Source of the DNA: Allantophomopsis cytisporea
Lineage: Eukaryota > Ascomycota > Leotiomycetes > Phacidiales > Phacidiaceae
Length of the DNA: 64,000 bases
Reading direction: 5' to 3'
Assembly (NCBI GenBank): GCA_024752435.1
Contig: CP103022.1
Span: 744,001 to 808,000 of the forward strand
Shown here: piece after piece, positions 10,387 to 22,813 of the stretch
Numbering within the stretch: the first letter of the stretch is position 1
Layout: every line of letters begins with the position of its first letter
Position numbers and translations under genes: made by a program
Notes under the pieces: generated by a model
Seen by the model: the letters and a program-made list of their open reading frames with translations, nothing else
Told to the model about the DNA's origin: nothing
The model's database searches: none

Positions 10387-12305
10387 TTAAGCGCTGACCT
10401 CCTCGAAGAACTCCTTGAGCTCCTCATCAACCATCTCGTGGATCTTGGCTGACATCTTCTCGACCTTGGAAGCCATGGACTCAGTGCCCTTGACGACCTT
10501 GCCGGAGAGGATGTTGAAGTCCTTCTCAATGGCAGCCTCCAAGTCCTCAATGCTGGTTGGAATATCAGCTGGCTTGGAGGACTTCTTGACGGAGTAACCA
10601 CCGGCCTTGATGATGGAGGAGTAGTTGGAAGATCCACCGCCGTTCCAGGCGAGGATATTCTTGGTGCTGCTTGGGACATCGCTCAAAGCACCCTCGGTAG
10701 CAATAGAGATGATGTTCTCCTTAAGCTTCTTTGGGGTAACCTCAGCGACAGCATAGGCGGAGTCGCTGGATGGCTGAAGGGAGAGGTAGTAGGCCAAAAG
10801 ACCAGCAATGTGTGGAGAGGCCATGGAGGTACCGGAGATGACGTTGGTGGAGTAGTTGCTACCGATCCAGGTGGAAAGAATGTTAAGACCTGGAGCAAAG
10901 ATGTCGTTGCACTTTCCAAAGTTGGAAAAGTAAGCACGCTCATCAGCGAGAGTAGAGGCACCGACGGTGACGGCCTGAGCAGCAGCAGCTGGAGAGTAGT
11001 TGCAGGAGTCGGCGTTGTCATTGCCAGCAGCGACAGCAAAGTGAATACCTGCAGAAACAGCACCGTTGACAGCGGCATCAAGAGCTGGGGACTTGCCACC
11101 ACCGAGAGACATGTTGGCAGCGGATCCCTTGAAACCCTTCTTGCCCTTTCCATCCTTGGCGTCCTTGACCTTCTTCAAGTGGCTCTCAGCAGCGTACTCA
11201 ACACCCTTAACGACATCGGACATGGTACCGGAACCGTTGGACTTGAGAACCTTGACAGCGTAGACGTTGGCCTTCTTGGCAACACCGAACTTCTTACCGG
11301 CAACAGTACCAGAGCAGTGAGTTCCGTGTCCGTTACCATCCTTGTCCTCGTCATTAGCTGGGATGGTCTTGCCCCAGTGGGCACGACCCTCAAAGTCAAC
11401 GTGGTCAGTGTTGGTTCCGGTATCGATGACATAGACATCAACACCCTCACCACCATCGGCAGCGTAGAGGTACTTGTTGTAGTTGCTGAAGCTCAAGCTA
11501 TCACGGTGAGAGATACGAGCAAGACCCCATGGGGCACCCTTCTCAGTTTCACCGGAATCCTTGCCCTCGGTATCCACAAGAGTGTGGACAATAGAGTCCT
11601 TCTCGATGTATTCGACCTGAACGTTGATTGATTAGCCTCATGGATGTTTATAGATATGTGACAAATGAGTATGTGATGATGGTAGCTGTCACGTGTGGCA
11701 ACACCATGTCCGGATACTGATTAATCCCCGAGGCAACTATCAAGCCATCCCGACAATAGCCGAAGCTATCGCACGTAGACACGAGACAAGACAAGACCTC
11801 AAAGAATGCCAAGTAGCTTTTGTTGAGCTCTTCTGATAGCCATCTAATTGTTGATGGCCATCGTATTTGTTCAGTTGTCTCAGGACCCGGAATGAGGTCT
11901 GACGTCTTCACAAGGATAAGAGCCGAGGGTACTTACATCTGGGTGTCGTCGGACTCGCTCGATCACTGAGTCATCAAAGTTACCAGAGTAACCTAAGAAG
12001 CCAGTGCCAATCTTGTATGTGTGCTTGATACCCTCGAAGATATCGGAAGTGAGAGGAGTTTGAGATCTCTTGCGGAGCTCAGTACGCTCAGTCTCGCTGG
12101 ACATGTGCAAGTCTTGCACCCAGCTGTGATGGTCGAAGGCAGTAGTCTCATCAACATGGTCCTTGAACTTGACGATGTAATGGCCCTCGATGTGCTCAGA
12201 GTGAACTGAGCTGAGGATTGGGGCAGCCTCGTTGTGGATGGTGTCGATGAGCACTGGGCTACATGACGCAAGCACAGGCAGCACTGAGTAGATAAGGCCT
12301 CTCAT
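10387..12305 (-). CDS. PRB1: cerevisin-type vacuolar subtilisin (proteinase B)
   Basis: A 532-residue preproenzyme of the S8 family, the vacuolar/alkaline serine protease orthologous to yeast proteinase B and related to fungal Pen ch 18-type allergens. Exon 1 (12305-11937) encodes a signal peptide (GLIYSVLPVLASCSP) and the inhibitor-I9 propeptide (HYIVKFKDHVDETTAF). A long intron (11617-11936, 320 bp, GTAAGT...TTCAG) separates RRHPD from VEYIEKDSIV. Exon 2 carries the triad: Asp188 in VIDTG, His220 in NGHGTHCSGT, Ser387 in GTSMASPHIAG, with AAGNDN as the oxyanion site. A lysine/glutamate-rich helical tail of about 60 residues follows. I chose the ATG just before the signal peptide; the frame is open 17 codons further upstream. 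Third positions are strongly biased to C/G, which suggests high expression. Confidence 0.96.
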
Positions 12306-12714
12306 GATGACGATGGTGATGGGATAGAAAGAGAGAGGTGATGCGTCAACCTGCAACGCTGAAATGAGATACAGAAGTGTTGTGAAGACAGAGGATAGAT
12401 GCTGTCTTTGTTTCTCGATGGGTTGTTGATTTATTTGATGATGGGGAAGGGAAGATGGAAGAGAGAGAGAGGGAGGAAGATGAATAAGAGAGAGAGATGA
12501 TGATGCGAAGGCGAGCTCATGGTAGCTTTATCGGCGACTGGAGGCTGGAGTGCGCTAAGCCCAATAAGGATGGGGTGCGGTAGTTATCTGTTATCGGGGG
12601 GGGGTGGGCTCGTGACTTGGCTGTGCTGTGACTCGTTGGTGTAGGTGTTGGCGTTGGCGGGTGTGTGTGGGAGGAGTGGAGTGGAGATGTGTGTTGATGG
12701 AGAAACAGACGATC

Positions 12715-12740
12715 AATGGCAATGGCAATGGCAATGGCGT
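12715..12740. repeat. (CAATGG)n microsatellite
   Basis: Four consecutive copies of a 6-bp unit (caatgg) in the PRB1/BEACH intergenic region. Confidence 0.8.
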
Positions 12741-12902
12741 AGGGGACGTGGTAATGATGAGAGAGAGTATGGGGACCCATGTACACCCTTGATGCATAAA
12801 TTGTGCATTAACTCTGGGGAGTGTCGTGCTGACTGTGTTGTCACGCTCTATGTAATGTAGAGTGACCCTCTGGATACTGTGTCTATCCTCATCTCATCGT
12901 CA

Positions 12903-12975
12903 CCTTGACTTCCTTGACTTCCTTGACTACCTTGACTACCTTGACTACCTTGACTACCTTGACTACCTTGACTAC
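12903..12975. repeat. 10-bp tandem repeat CCTTGACTAC
   Basis: About seven head-to-tail copies of a 10-bp unit (ccttgactac, the first two as ccttgacttc), ending in a diverged copy (gctgactt). Confidence 0.85.
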
Positions 12976-13562
12976 GCTGACTTGTGATTTACAGGCGTAT
13001 CCCTATGCGAGATGAGACTCTCTTGCATTCTATGATATGTTCCGGATGTTCCTTGAGATACGTAGCCACGAGTAGAGATATATCTTACCTAGAATGACGG
13101 AAGGATCTCACAATCTCACACGACACGACACTCACTCCGTACTCAACTCTGATACTCTCTCCTGCTCGCTCTGACTCTCCCATATTCCATCTGTCCATCT
13201 GTCCATCTGTTCATCTGCTCATCTGCTCATATCTTTATCCTTTTCCCTTTCTGTCTGAATACGGTTGTCCATTTGAGCGAGACAAGTCCACCAATGGATG
13301 ATGGTCTCATTCGGCCGCAGAGTGGCAGTGAGTGGCAGTGAGCGGGAAGAACAGTGCGTGAGAGGGTGTGATGTTGCGGTGATGGTGGTCCATGGCCGTG
13401 CGAGGCTGTCCCAACATGCGTTTGTTTGCCTGCCTGCCTGCTGGTTGTGGCCCTTCATGGTATGGCCATGCTGAATTATCATACACGCACTCCCCCTTCG
13501 TAACATGGGCACCACCACCACCTGCCTACCAGACTACGTACATACATACGGGTATCATGGTG

Positions 13563-13563
<1 letters not shown>

Positions 13564-13593
<30 letters not shown>
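13564..13593. repeat. (CTAT)n microsatellite
   Basis: Seven perfect 4-bp units. Confidence 0.85.
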
Positions 13594-14310
13594 GACCTAC
13601 GACTCCTTATCCTATCCAGTCCGCTTCTGCCTTTTGGATGGGCCCTCAGACCCTGACACGCCGGATACTCTACAGTACTGTAGCACCTTACTGTCTCTTT
13701 CTGTGCGTCAGTCGAGTCAAATTAAGTGCCTTGTGATGCTGCCTCGTGAATCAAATCAGATCAGATCGGAGCAGAGTAGAGTAGAGTAGAGCAAAGTAAG
13801 GCCGAGTCATACAAAGCAACTCAAAAGCAGTGCCAAGCAACGACCGACCGTATTCTGGAAACACTCTTCTATCATCACTGGAATGTATGTTCCGATAAAG
13901 GATAAGTAGTCTTACTCACAAGACCCGGATTACGTCTCTACGAGCACATGCCGTTACATACTACATACCCTTTCTTTTGCCTTGCTGCGTGCAGTCCATC
14001 ATTACATATTTGTATATTCACATATTCTTCTGCATACTTGATACTTTGTACTTTATACTTTGTACTGTGTACTATGTACTGCGTACATCCATCGTTTCCT
14101 CACAATCATGTCAACTCCTCCCTCGCTGGCTTACCCATATCTAACAATAGACATGTGACGACTGACCTTCAACTCTGTTACTCAACATCCCTGACAGAGA
14201 ATCAAGACGCGGCCGGAGTTTAAACGCCGTATCAAGATCTCGCCTATCAGCACCCCATCTCATGTCCAATGAGTCGCTTGCGGCCCTGTTCACCACCGCT
14301 CTGCATGAAA

Positions 14311-14342
14311 GTGAGAGAGTGAGAGAGAGAGAGAGAGAGAGA
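14311..14342. repeat. (GA)n microsatellite
   Basis: An almost pure GA run with one T interruption at about 14320. It is followed about 200 bp later by a (TTG)n run at 14537-14556. Confidence 0.8.
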
Positions 14343-14800
14343 TAGCTCCTTGAGCTCCAAAAACATACACACATATCCTGACCGTCTTAATAAAAATATA
14401 AAAATAAATATATAAATTTGTCTCCATAAGGCTTCATTTATTGTATCCTCACAAAACAAAACAAAAAGTCTCTGTAATTCTTTTATGAGCAAATTCCCTT
14501 ATACACACTTCTGTGTATTTGCTCTCACACTTACTTCTCCGTTGTTGTTGTTGTTGTTATTGTCAAAAAAGTTGTTCCCTGTGTCTGTATGTTCACCCTC
14601 CCCCACCACCAGCACGAGCACAACCACCAAATGTCAACAGTCCCCACCAAAGTCAGTCGCACGACTCTCCCTCCACATATTGACTTTCCAATTTAGAGTC
14701 CAACCATTGGATTTCACCAAGCCTGACCACACTGCTGTGTCTCTGATGTCGCACCGGTGAAGTCCATCGCATCTGCAAGGAGGAAGGGAAGAAGGGGAGC

Positions 14801-17800
14801 ATGACGTCGACATTACCGCAGCGCGAGCGTTCATCGACCTCAGCGTCCGCCGCACCTTCGCGGACAGCATACTCCTCGAGTATAGAAATTCGCCAGCTCC
14901 TAGATACCCTATTAGCCTTGTCCGCCACAAGCCATGAATGCCGAAATCCCGACTTCTCGGAGGTTATCGCCCATCTGAATGCGATACGAGGCTACATTGC
15001 TCACTCGGACGACGAGGCTCGATCTCGAGACGCATTCCGCAATGCCCACGGCTTCCAAGCACTCTTGAATACGTTACGTGCCGCATCGGGCTACTACCAT
15101 CCGACCAATCGAAACATAGAGGAAAAAAGAACGCTGTTCAAGTTGGTTGGGGCTATATTGGCTGTGCTTTTGGAGGCCTTCCATCAACATTATGGCAATC
15201 AACAATATTTCAAGCGGCGGGTGGATGATGATGGATGGGCATCGCTTGAGCAGGCATTGGCCAGCATAGGAGTCGGTGAGAGTGAGGTAGACGATTGGAG
15301 CACCCGGCAGCTTCTAGGACTCCTGCTTGCGTTTGGGGTGAACAATTTGGAACTGTCTGATCTATTCGAAAGACTCCAGACGGCCATATCCCACGTTCAC
15401 AAAGGAGATGATACAAGATTAGCAAACAAAAAGGAAGCCACTGGCACTGAGAACAAGCAAAATTCCGATCTCATTAAGCTTCTCGATTCAGAACTGCAGG
15501 AGAGGCTACCCAAACTAACGATTATTGCCTATCCCGATATCATGTCCACTATCATTGGCTTCTGGAAAGCCCTGCCTCGCGGCAGAACTGTTGAAGGGGA
15601 TGCTGTTGCTCTGATGGTGATCAACACTCTTTACCAGATGTCAGGAGTTTCGAAATTCAATCTGTTAGCTCTACACACGTCTGGCACGTTATCTGTCCTT
15701 TTGCCGCTTGCTTTCGAAGAAGACTCCATCCTGAGCACCGCTGAAACTATTGTGGTTAAGGAGTTCTGCGAGTCTCTCATGTCTTTGGGAATCAGCAATC
15801 TGGATGATGCTCGATATCTTGCTCGTTGTTCTTCTGAGCAAGGACATGAGTTTCTACTACAGCAAATGAAGGCAAATCATGATCCATCCCATGTACAATT
15901 CGATCTTTCATTACATGGATTCTCCACCATAGAATTACCCACTTTAGGTCGTCTATTTCCTCCACCATCGGCAGTACTGGGATATACTTTCACTGCGTGG
16001 ATTTATATAGAGCGCTTCGATCCAACAGCTCACACAACCATATTCGGTGCGTTTGATTCCACTCAAACCTGCTTTGTGCTTGCCTATCTTGAAAAAGATA
16101 CTCACAATTTCATCCTTCAAACTTCCATCACATCATCACGTCCGAGTGTAAGATTTAAGTCAACACGCTTCCATGAGCGCAAATGGTATCATATTGGCAT
16201 TGTACACCGCCGTCCACGGACGATGGTCAGCAGTAAGGCAGCTCTATACGTGGACGGTGAGTTTGCAGAACAAGTGAAATGTTCATATCCAGCTGCGCCG
16301 CCACCACTTCCATCGAGTAACGAGAGTTTCACCTCTTTCTCTTCCTCTAGTGCTAGACCCAACCCTGTACAAGCTTTCGTGGGTACTCCAAGAGATTTAT
16401 CCCCACGATTAGGCCGAGGAGCTGTCAATTCGAAATGGTCATTGGCTTCAGCACATCTCCTCGAGGACGTTCTCAGTGATGATTTGATTGCTGTGCATTA
16501 CAGATTGGGCCCAAGATACTGTGGTAACTTCCAGGATTGCCTTGGGTCTTTCCAAACATATGAGAACTCAGCTGTGTTGGGGATGAGGAACGAAATGCTG
16601 CATCCCGGCAAAGATGAGAAATCGGAGATCTCGGCTGCTACTCGTGAAAAAGCTAGTCTGCTTATGCCAGAAAATAAGATCTTACTGAGTATTCTTCCTG
16701 GTGCGATCCTCCAGAATGATGAGCTCGATCCAAGGAGCGACTCATTGCTACTCCCTCGACTATCGCGAAATGCTCTTGGGAGCCTTCTGAGGCTGACACG
16801 GAATGGTACAACTTCCATCGCTTTGAACGCAGCTATACCATCTATCAATGAGGCATTGATTAAGACACCCGGCACAGCGATTCTTTCGGGAGATCCTGTG
16901 GTTGTAGTCCCACAGTCTCTGGATGATGCAATGTGGAGACTAGGCGGCTGTAGTGCCGTTGGTCTGAAAATGGTTGAAGATGCTCATAGCCGGGAAGCTA
17001 TTGTCAGATCTGTCGAAACTCTTCTTGGAAGTATCAAGGGCAGTTGGCGCAATAGCGAGGCCATGGAACGCGACAATGGGTATGCTGTTCTAGGAGCACT
17101 TCTACGCGGTAAGCTGGGAGCAGGCACTGTCATTTACTCTCAAGATCGTGGCGACGCGAATGGCCAAGCATTAAGTTTGGAGGAGAGAGAAAAGATGAGT
17201 TTCGAGCTTCTGAGTCTGGTACTTGGTTTCGTTGGTTACGATCATGAACACCCAGAAGAGTCTACTATCCAGAATCCACTTGCATATCGCATTCTTTTGG
17301 TGGACTTCGATATGTGGCGGAAGGCTGCCCCTATTACACAGAAGCTCTACTACAAGCAGTTCGAGACCTTCGGCGTGAAGAGTAAATATCATCAGTGGAA
17401 CTCGAAACGTTTGTTGCGCATGCGTAAGTCAATTTCATGTTCTCTAAATAAACACTTGTTAACTATTATTAGGCATCGTCAAAAAGTTCCTCGATGCCAT
17501 GAAGTCCGAGTCGTTCTCTCACGAAGTGTTTCCGTCCTTTTTGGAAGCTTTTACTTCCCTTGTGAAATGCAACATGACCGCCGAAGTTTATCGCTCGCTC
17601 GCTCTGTTTGTGACATATGCGCTCCACAAACCCAATAGCCCTTCATCCAGAACTCCAAGACCGCGAAGTGCCGTGACACCATTACGTGGCCAACTGAGTG
17701 TCAGGAAGCCAACCAGACCAATGGTATCGACGTCCTTCGCTTCTCCAGATGGTTCGAACCCAATAGTCAGCAGGAGACAGCTGGGAATAAAGATCTTGGA

Positions 17801-20800
17801 AATGTATACGGGACTTATCTGTGTGCAAGGGAGCACTGCGAGTGTTCGGAAGTTTGCCAAGACAGTCACTAACAAGGTATGTTGATCATTGAGACATGTT
17901 CTTTTAACGTACTAATTATAACCCAAGTGGCTTTTGCATCTCCTGACCGAAGATGAACCTCAAGTTGTCGTCCTCGCTACCAAAATTATTGCACGTTTAC
18001 TCGTTGTGCATGGTTCCAGCTACGTGAACAAATTCGTCACAAAAACTGGTGGCTTCGTTATTATGAGGCATCGCCTCAAGCGGTGGTGGGACCTCCCGAC
18101 CCTCTGGCCGCTATGTTTTGGTATTCTATTTGGTCATGATGTGGCCCAGATTGATTATGACAAGCCGTTTGATTTGTACAGTCTCCTGGAAATATTCAAC
18201 ACTTCCAAGGTTGTCTATCCAGCAGTTCTCCCCATTATCATCTCGATGTTAGAACAAGGGCTGAAGACAATTCTGCGTAACCAAGACGATCCCGACTCTC
18301 CAAGCACTGGACGCAATAATGGTGATGATCACAACTTGACATCACCTTCACCGGCAACGCCTACCCGGCCGAGATCAATGTCACTGGAGAAGGAGCTCGA
18401 GTCTCGACAAAACAACGAATCAAGAAGGCAGCGCTTGGGTGGACAGGCTACAGTCTTGCACACAGTGATCCGCTTCTTGGCTGATATACATGGCAAATCT
18501 CAAGACTTCCGAGACTTTACTGTGACTTCTGATTATATCCGACTGTTACTGGCAGTATTGTTCCCAGCAATTGTCAGTGCTGATTCTGTTAGCCCAGAGA
18601 CAGAACTTAACTCGCGAGACTCTGCTCTGACGTTTGAGGGAGATGATGTGATAATTCGACCTATTAATGGCTCGTCCTCGACACCATCACCTATCATTCG
18701 CACATCGAACGTCGAAACGGATCTATCTTCTAGTCCGCCAAACCCACGCGCAAAGCCTCTGAGGCGGGGTTCCTCATTCATACTCCTGACATCCGCGGGT
18801 GCTCAACCCGAGTTCAGCCCTTCTTCTGCGAAACTGAGCCTCCTCATGTCGCCTAAGAAGAAGGTTGCGGCGCAGAAAATCAGCAATGCTCTGTTGGAAG
18901 GTGTCTTAGAGTTAGTCATCGGAGTTTTTATCGATCAAATCATGGAAAGAAAAGATTTCACTGGTTTCGGACTCTTCCTGAAGGTTCCTCCGGGATTTCA
19001 AGAGCACCAAGCATATTTCGAATCGTACCTGCTGCGAAACAGTATCTCACAGCTGCTCAATACTATCCAGCTGGATCAAAAGTCGATTTGGGAACCGAGA
19101 GTTATCACTAATATGGCGCGCTTTGCCTCGCATCTGGGTGAATCCGTCTATGAAGGATGGTTTTTGAGTGGTGCTGAACCGGTTATCGATTTCACTGGCA
19201 CACTACTTGAGCATCTTCAGAGGCCTGATATTGCGAAGATGAAGAATGTTCGCCTCTGCAGTCAGCATGTGCAGTCTATCCGATCAGTGTTCTTCCGTGT
19301 CGTCCTTCTGAGACTCTCGGAATTGGATGACATTAAGGTGTCTGATGTTGAAGCATTAAAATTCATGCAAAAGCTGGTTTACTGGCAGACCGTCGTCTTA
19401 TCGTCAGAGGTTGGCGAGGATCTTCTTAAATTGGTATGCTACCAGCTTTACACAAAGCTTGTTGACCGTAGACAGAGTATCAGACTTCTGGCTGCAGACC
19501 TCTGGCGCATTCTGCTTGTTCAGAAACCAGATGAGACATCGTCGATTCTTAACCATGCAATGTCTCAAGAGCAAAAAAGCTTGACGTTCGGATTTAAGAA
19601 GCTTACTCAACTTGATAATGAAACCTTCGTAGTATGGGTTGATGCCCACAGATCAGAGCTAGACGCATTATTCTTCGGTGCGATGTGTCACACGTGGGAA
19701 GAATTCGTCAACGTCGAGAACCACAAGACGGAAGATGCTGCAAAGGCGCGAATCGGTCGTAGGAGGGAAAAGCTGAAGCAGTGGCATGCTGAGGATCTGA
19801 CCAACGAAGACATCCTGTTCAGACATGAACTCGCCGCAAATTTGTGGGGTAAGAACATTCACAGTGTCGAGCACAACAAATACCAAAAGGCCATGCAAGA
19901 CCAGCAAGATACCTTCACCTTCTTGGCTTCGATATACAGAAAGATTGATCGCGATCTGCAACGTCCTTGTGCTGTATTCGACAGGGCTGAACCCCTCAAA
20001 TGGCAGCTCGATCGCACGGAAGGCCGAAATCGTATGCGTCTGAGAATGATGCCGGATTATGATCCAAAGCAATATGATTATCAGCCGAAACGCAAAGAGT
20101 CTATTGCCACCGGCTTGAAGCTGGATACTAAGGCCCCGCCACCTATTCTTGGAGCTTCAGGTATGACGCCTATGACAACAACATCGCCAAACGCCATGGG
20201 TGTTGATGGAACGCACAGTCGTTCCCGCAGTGTGTCGATGAATGAGGGCGGTAAAGATCAAGATGGTCTTGGCGGAAATGCTCTCGATGCTGAAGACTTC
20301 GAGCTCGTGGATGACCCGAACGAAGGAAATGATGGCGAAGAGGGCTACGAGGATAAGAACCGTAAGGTCATGCGCAGTCTTGATCGTGGTGATTCTGTGC
20401 AACAGGTATACAATATATCACGAATCCTAGGATTGGATGCCTGTGAAGGTCTTCTCATTCTCGGGAAGGAGTCGCTCTACCTTATGGATAGTTTCTTTCA
20501 GCGTTCGGATGGTGAGATTGTCAATGTCTGGCAGGCACCTGCTGAGGAGAGGGACCCCTATTTGCAGATCATTTCCGGCCAAAATCCCAATGAGAAAAGA
20601 TCACAAACTCGTGCGGAGCAGGAATCAAGGAGCTGGAAATGGAATGATGTCATTAGTATCTCCAAGCGACGATTCTTGTTCCGTGATGTCGCTGTTGAAG
20701 TCTTCTTCACGGATGGACGCAGCTATCTTCTCACGGCTATGTCACCTGTTCTTCGTGATGAGCTGTACGCCAAGGTCCTGTTGAAGGCTCCACACACTAG

Positions 20801-22813
20801 TGGTGCTTCATCACTGCCAAATCCAGAGGATACCTGGCGCCTGGAGGCCTTGAAGGTTTCTGAGGAGGCACCAGCCACTTTCGGATCGAATCTTGGGAAT
20901 AAGTTTGGCAGCATCTTCAATTCGTCGGCCTGGAATCCTGCTATGAGACGGTGGGCGAAGGGCGAATTATCGAACTTTCATTACCTCATGCTCGTCAACA
21001 CCATGGCTGGAAGGACCTTTAATGATCTTACTCAGTACCCCGTCTTTCCATGGGTGATAGCTGATTACACCAGCGAAGAGCTCGATCTTACTAATCCTGC
21101 TACTTTTAGAGACCTTACAAAACCGATGGGTGCTCAACATGCTAGTCGGGAGAAAACTTTTATTGAGCGATATGAGAGCTTTGCGGAGATGGTTGGTCAT
21201 GATGAGCCTTCTTTCCACTACGGAACTCATTACTCGTCGGCTATGATCGTGACTTCGTACTTGATTCGTTTACAACCTTTCGTCAAGTCGTATCTGTTAC
21301 TTCAGGGAGGCAATTTCGATCACCCCGATCGACTTTTCTACTCTATTGAGAAAGCATGGAACTCGGCGTCTCGTGAGAATATGACGGATGTTAGAGAACT
21401 CATCCCAGAATTCTTCTATCTTCCCGAATTCCTCACTAACGGCAACGGATTCAACTTCGGTCTACGTCAAGGAGACGGGGGCGCGATCGACACCGTTGAG
21501 CTACCTCCTTGGGCAAAGGGTGACCCTAAGATATTCATTGCCAAGAACAGAGAGGCTTTAGAGAGTCCTCATGTCAGCAAACATCTTCATCAGTGGATTG
21601 ATCTGATCTTCGGCTTTAAGCAACGTGGAGAGGCTGCGGTGCAAGCTACCAATGTCTTTCACCATCTTTCATATCATGGTGCAGCTGACCTTGAGAATAT
21701 CGATGATCCGCAAGAGCGTAAATCTACCATCAGCATCATTCACAATTTTGGGCAAACACCGCACCAAGTCTTCCAGCGGCCGCACCAGCCACGAGAGGAA
21801 TCACGCCTCAAGGCTAAGAGACTGGACACGGCTGCAGATTCCTTGACCAGATTGCCATTTCCTCTCCTGGATACTCGAGATCGTGTGTCCTCTCTGATAT
21901 ACTCGTCAAAGCTCGATCGTCTTCTATGCGCTACGTCATTCAAGCTCAATATGCCTCCAAACTTTGACAAGTATATGGAATGGGGCTTCTCAGACAACAG
22001 TATCCGCTTCTTCACTTCCGATAGTAAGCGTCCAGCCGGTCTTTTCGAGAACACGCACCAAGGCCAGCTCTCAACAGCCACATTCGCCGATTCGAAGACC
22101 CTTATCACTGCTGGCATCGACTGCGTGATCTCCGTCTGGAACATCATCCCCTCTTCCGCACGAACTCTCGAGCTAGCACCCAAGCAATCGCTCTTCGGTC
22201 ACAAGAAACCCGTCACCATTCTCGCAGTCGCCAAGTCCCTCTCCACCATCATGTCCGCTTCCACAGATGGTCAAGTTCTCCTCTGGGACCTCAACCGCCT
22301 TGAATTCGTACGCAAACTGACAACAGGCCGCGCAGTCGAGTGTGCAGCCATCAACGACGTCACTGGCGACATCATGCTCTGTCGCAACCAGAAAGTCGCG
22401 CTTTTCACGCTCAATGGCGACGAGATCCTGGACCAGAACGTGTGTCTGGACGCCTCAGACGACTACATTTTGTCCTGTGCCTTCTATGAGGGCTCTGGGA
22501 ATGAATGGCTCGAGGAGGATCTCATCTTCACGGGCCACAAGCGTGGCGTTGCGAAGGTCTGGCGGAGAGTTGAGAGGAAGGGGAAGTGGTGTCTTGAGCT
22601 GGTTAAGAGGCTGGATCACGTCGATGCCCGTGACGAGGCGAAGGGGAACCAGGATGCTGGCATTACGTGCGTTACTGCTATGGCGCAGGTTGTTTATACT
22701 GGGGATGAAGATGGTCGAGTTGTGAGTTACCCTGTCCTTTTTTGCTGTGCAATTGAGTAATGGTTGCTAACATATTCTAGTATGAGTGGGATTGCGTGCA
22801 GAGGGAGAGGTAG
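14801..22813 (+). CDS. BPH1: BEACH/WD40 giant protein (Beige family)
   Basis: A 2617-residue protein in four exons (14801-17423, 17473-17876, 17928-22721, 22781-22813) with introns of 49, 51 and 59 bp. All junctions are clean: LLRM to RIVKKFLD, TVTN-K to WLLHLL, GRV to YEWDCVQ. It is the ascomycete homologue of yeast Bph1 and animal LYST/neurobeachin, large scaffold proteins of membrane traffic and cell-wall or vesicle sorting. A ConA/laminin-G-like domain is visible around residues 375-580 (GYTFTAWIYIERF...HIGIVHRRPR). Armadillo-like helices follow, then an acidic linker (GNDGEEGYED) and a PH-BEACH domain at about 1830-1960. The BEACH domain spans about 2015-2290 (WAKGELSNFHYLMLVNTMAG, FPWVIADY, FHYGTHYSS, REKTFIERYE, QIDLIFGFKQRG-like). 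WD repeats end the protein (2365-2610). The last exon encodes only ten residues and the stop. Confidence 0.95.

Larger units (their letters stand above)
12306..14800. promoter_or_regulatory. long divergent promoter rich in microsatellites
   Basis: 2.5 kb between the divergent PRB1 and BEACH-gene start codons. A purine-rich (plus) / pyrimidine-rich (minus) tract at about 12435-12500 lies 130-195 bp upstream of the PRB1 ATG, a usual feature of strongly expressed fungal genes. Several simple repeats (listed separately) fill the region. The open frames across it are driven by the repeats, and none looks like a protein. Confidence 0.5.

Noticed and set aside
10810..11631. Long plus-strand frame (273 codons) antisense to PRB1
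   Set aside because: It is a mirror of the strongly biased PRB1 codons; low-complexity Val/Gly/Ser product with no motif.
13392..13789. Overlapping plus-strand frames across the (CTAT)n repeat
   Set aside because: Open only because the microsatellite lacks stops; the product is a repeat of Ile-Tyr-Leu-Ser.
17750..17765. GGTTCGAACCC resembling a tRNA T-loop
   Set aside because: Lies inside the BEACH gene coding sequence with no tRNA arms around it.
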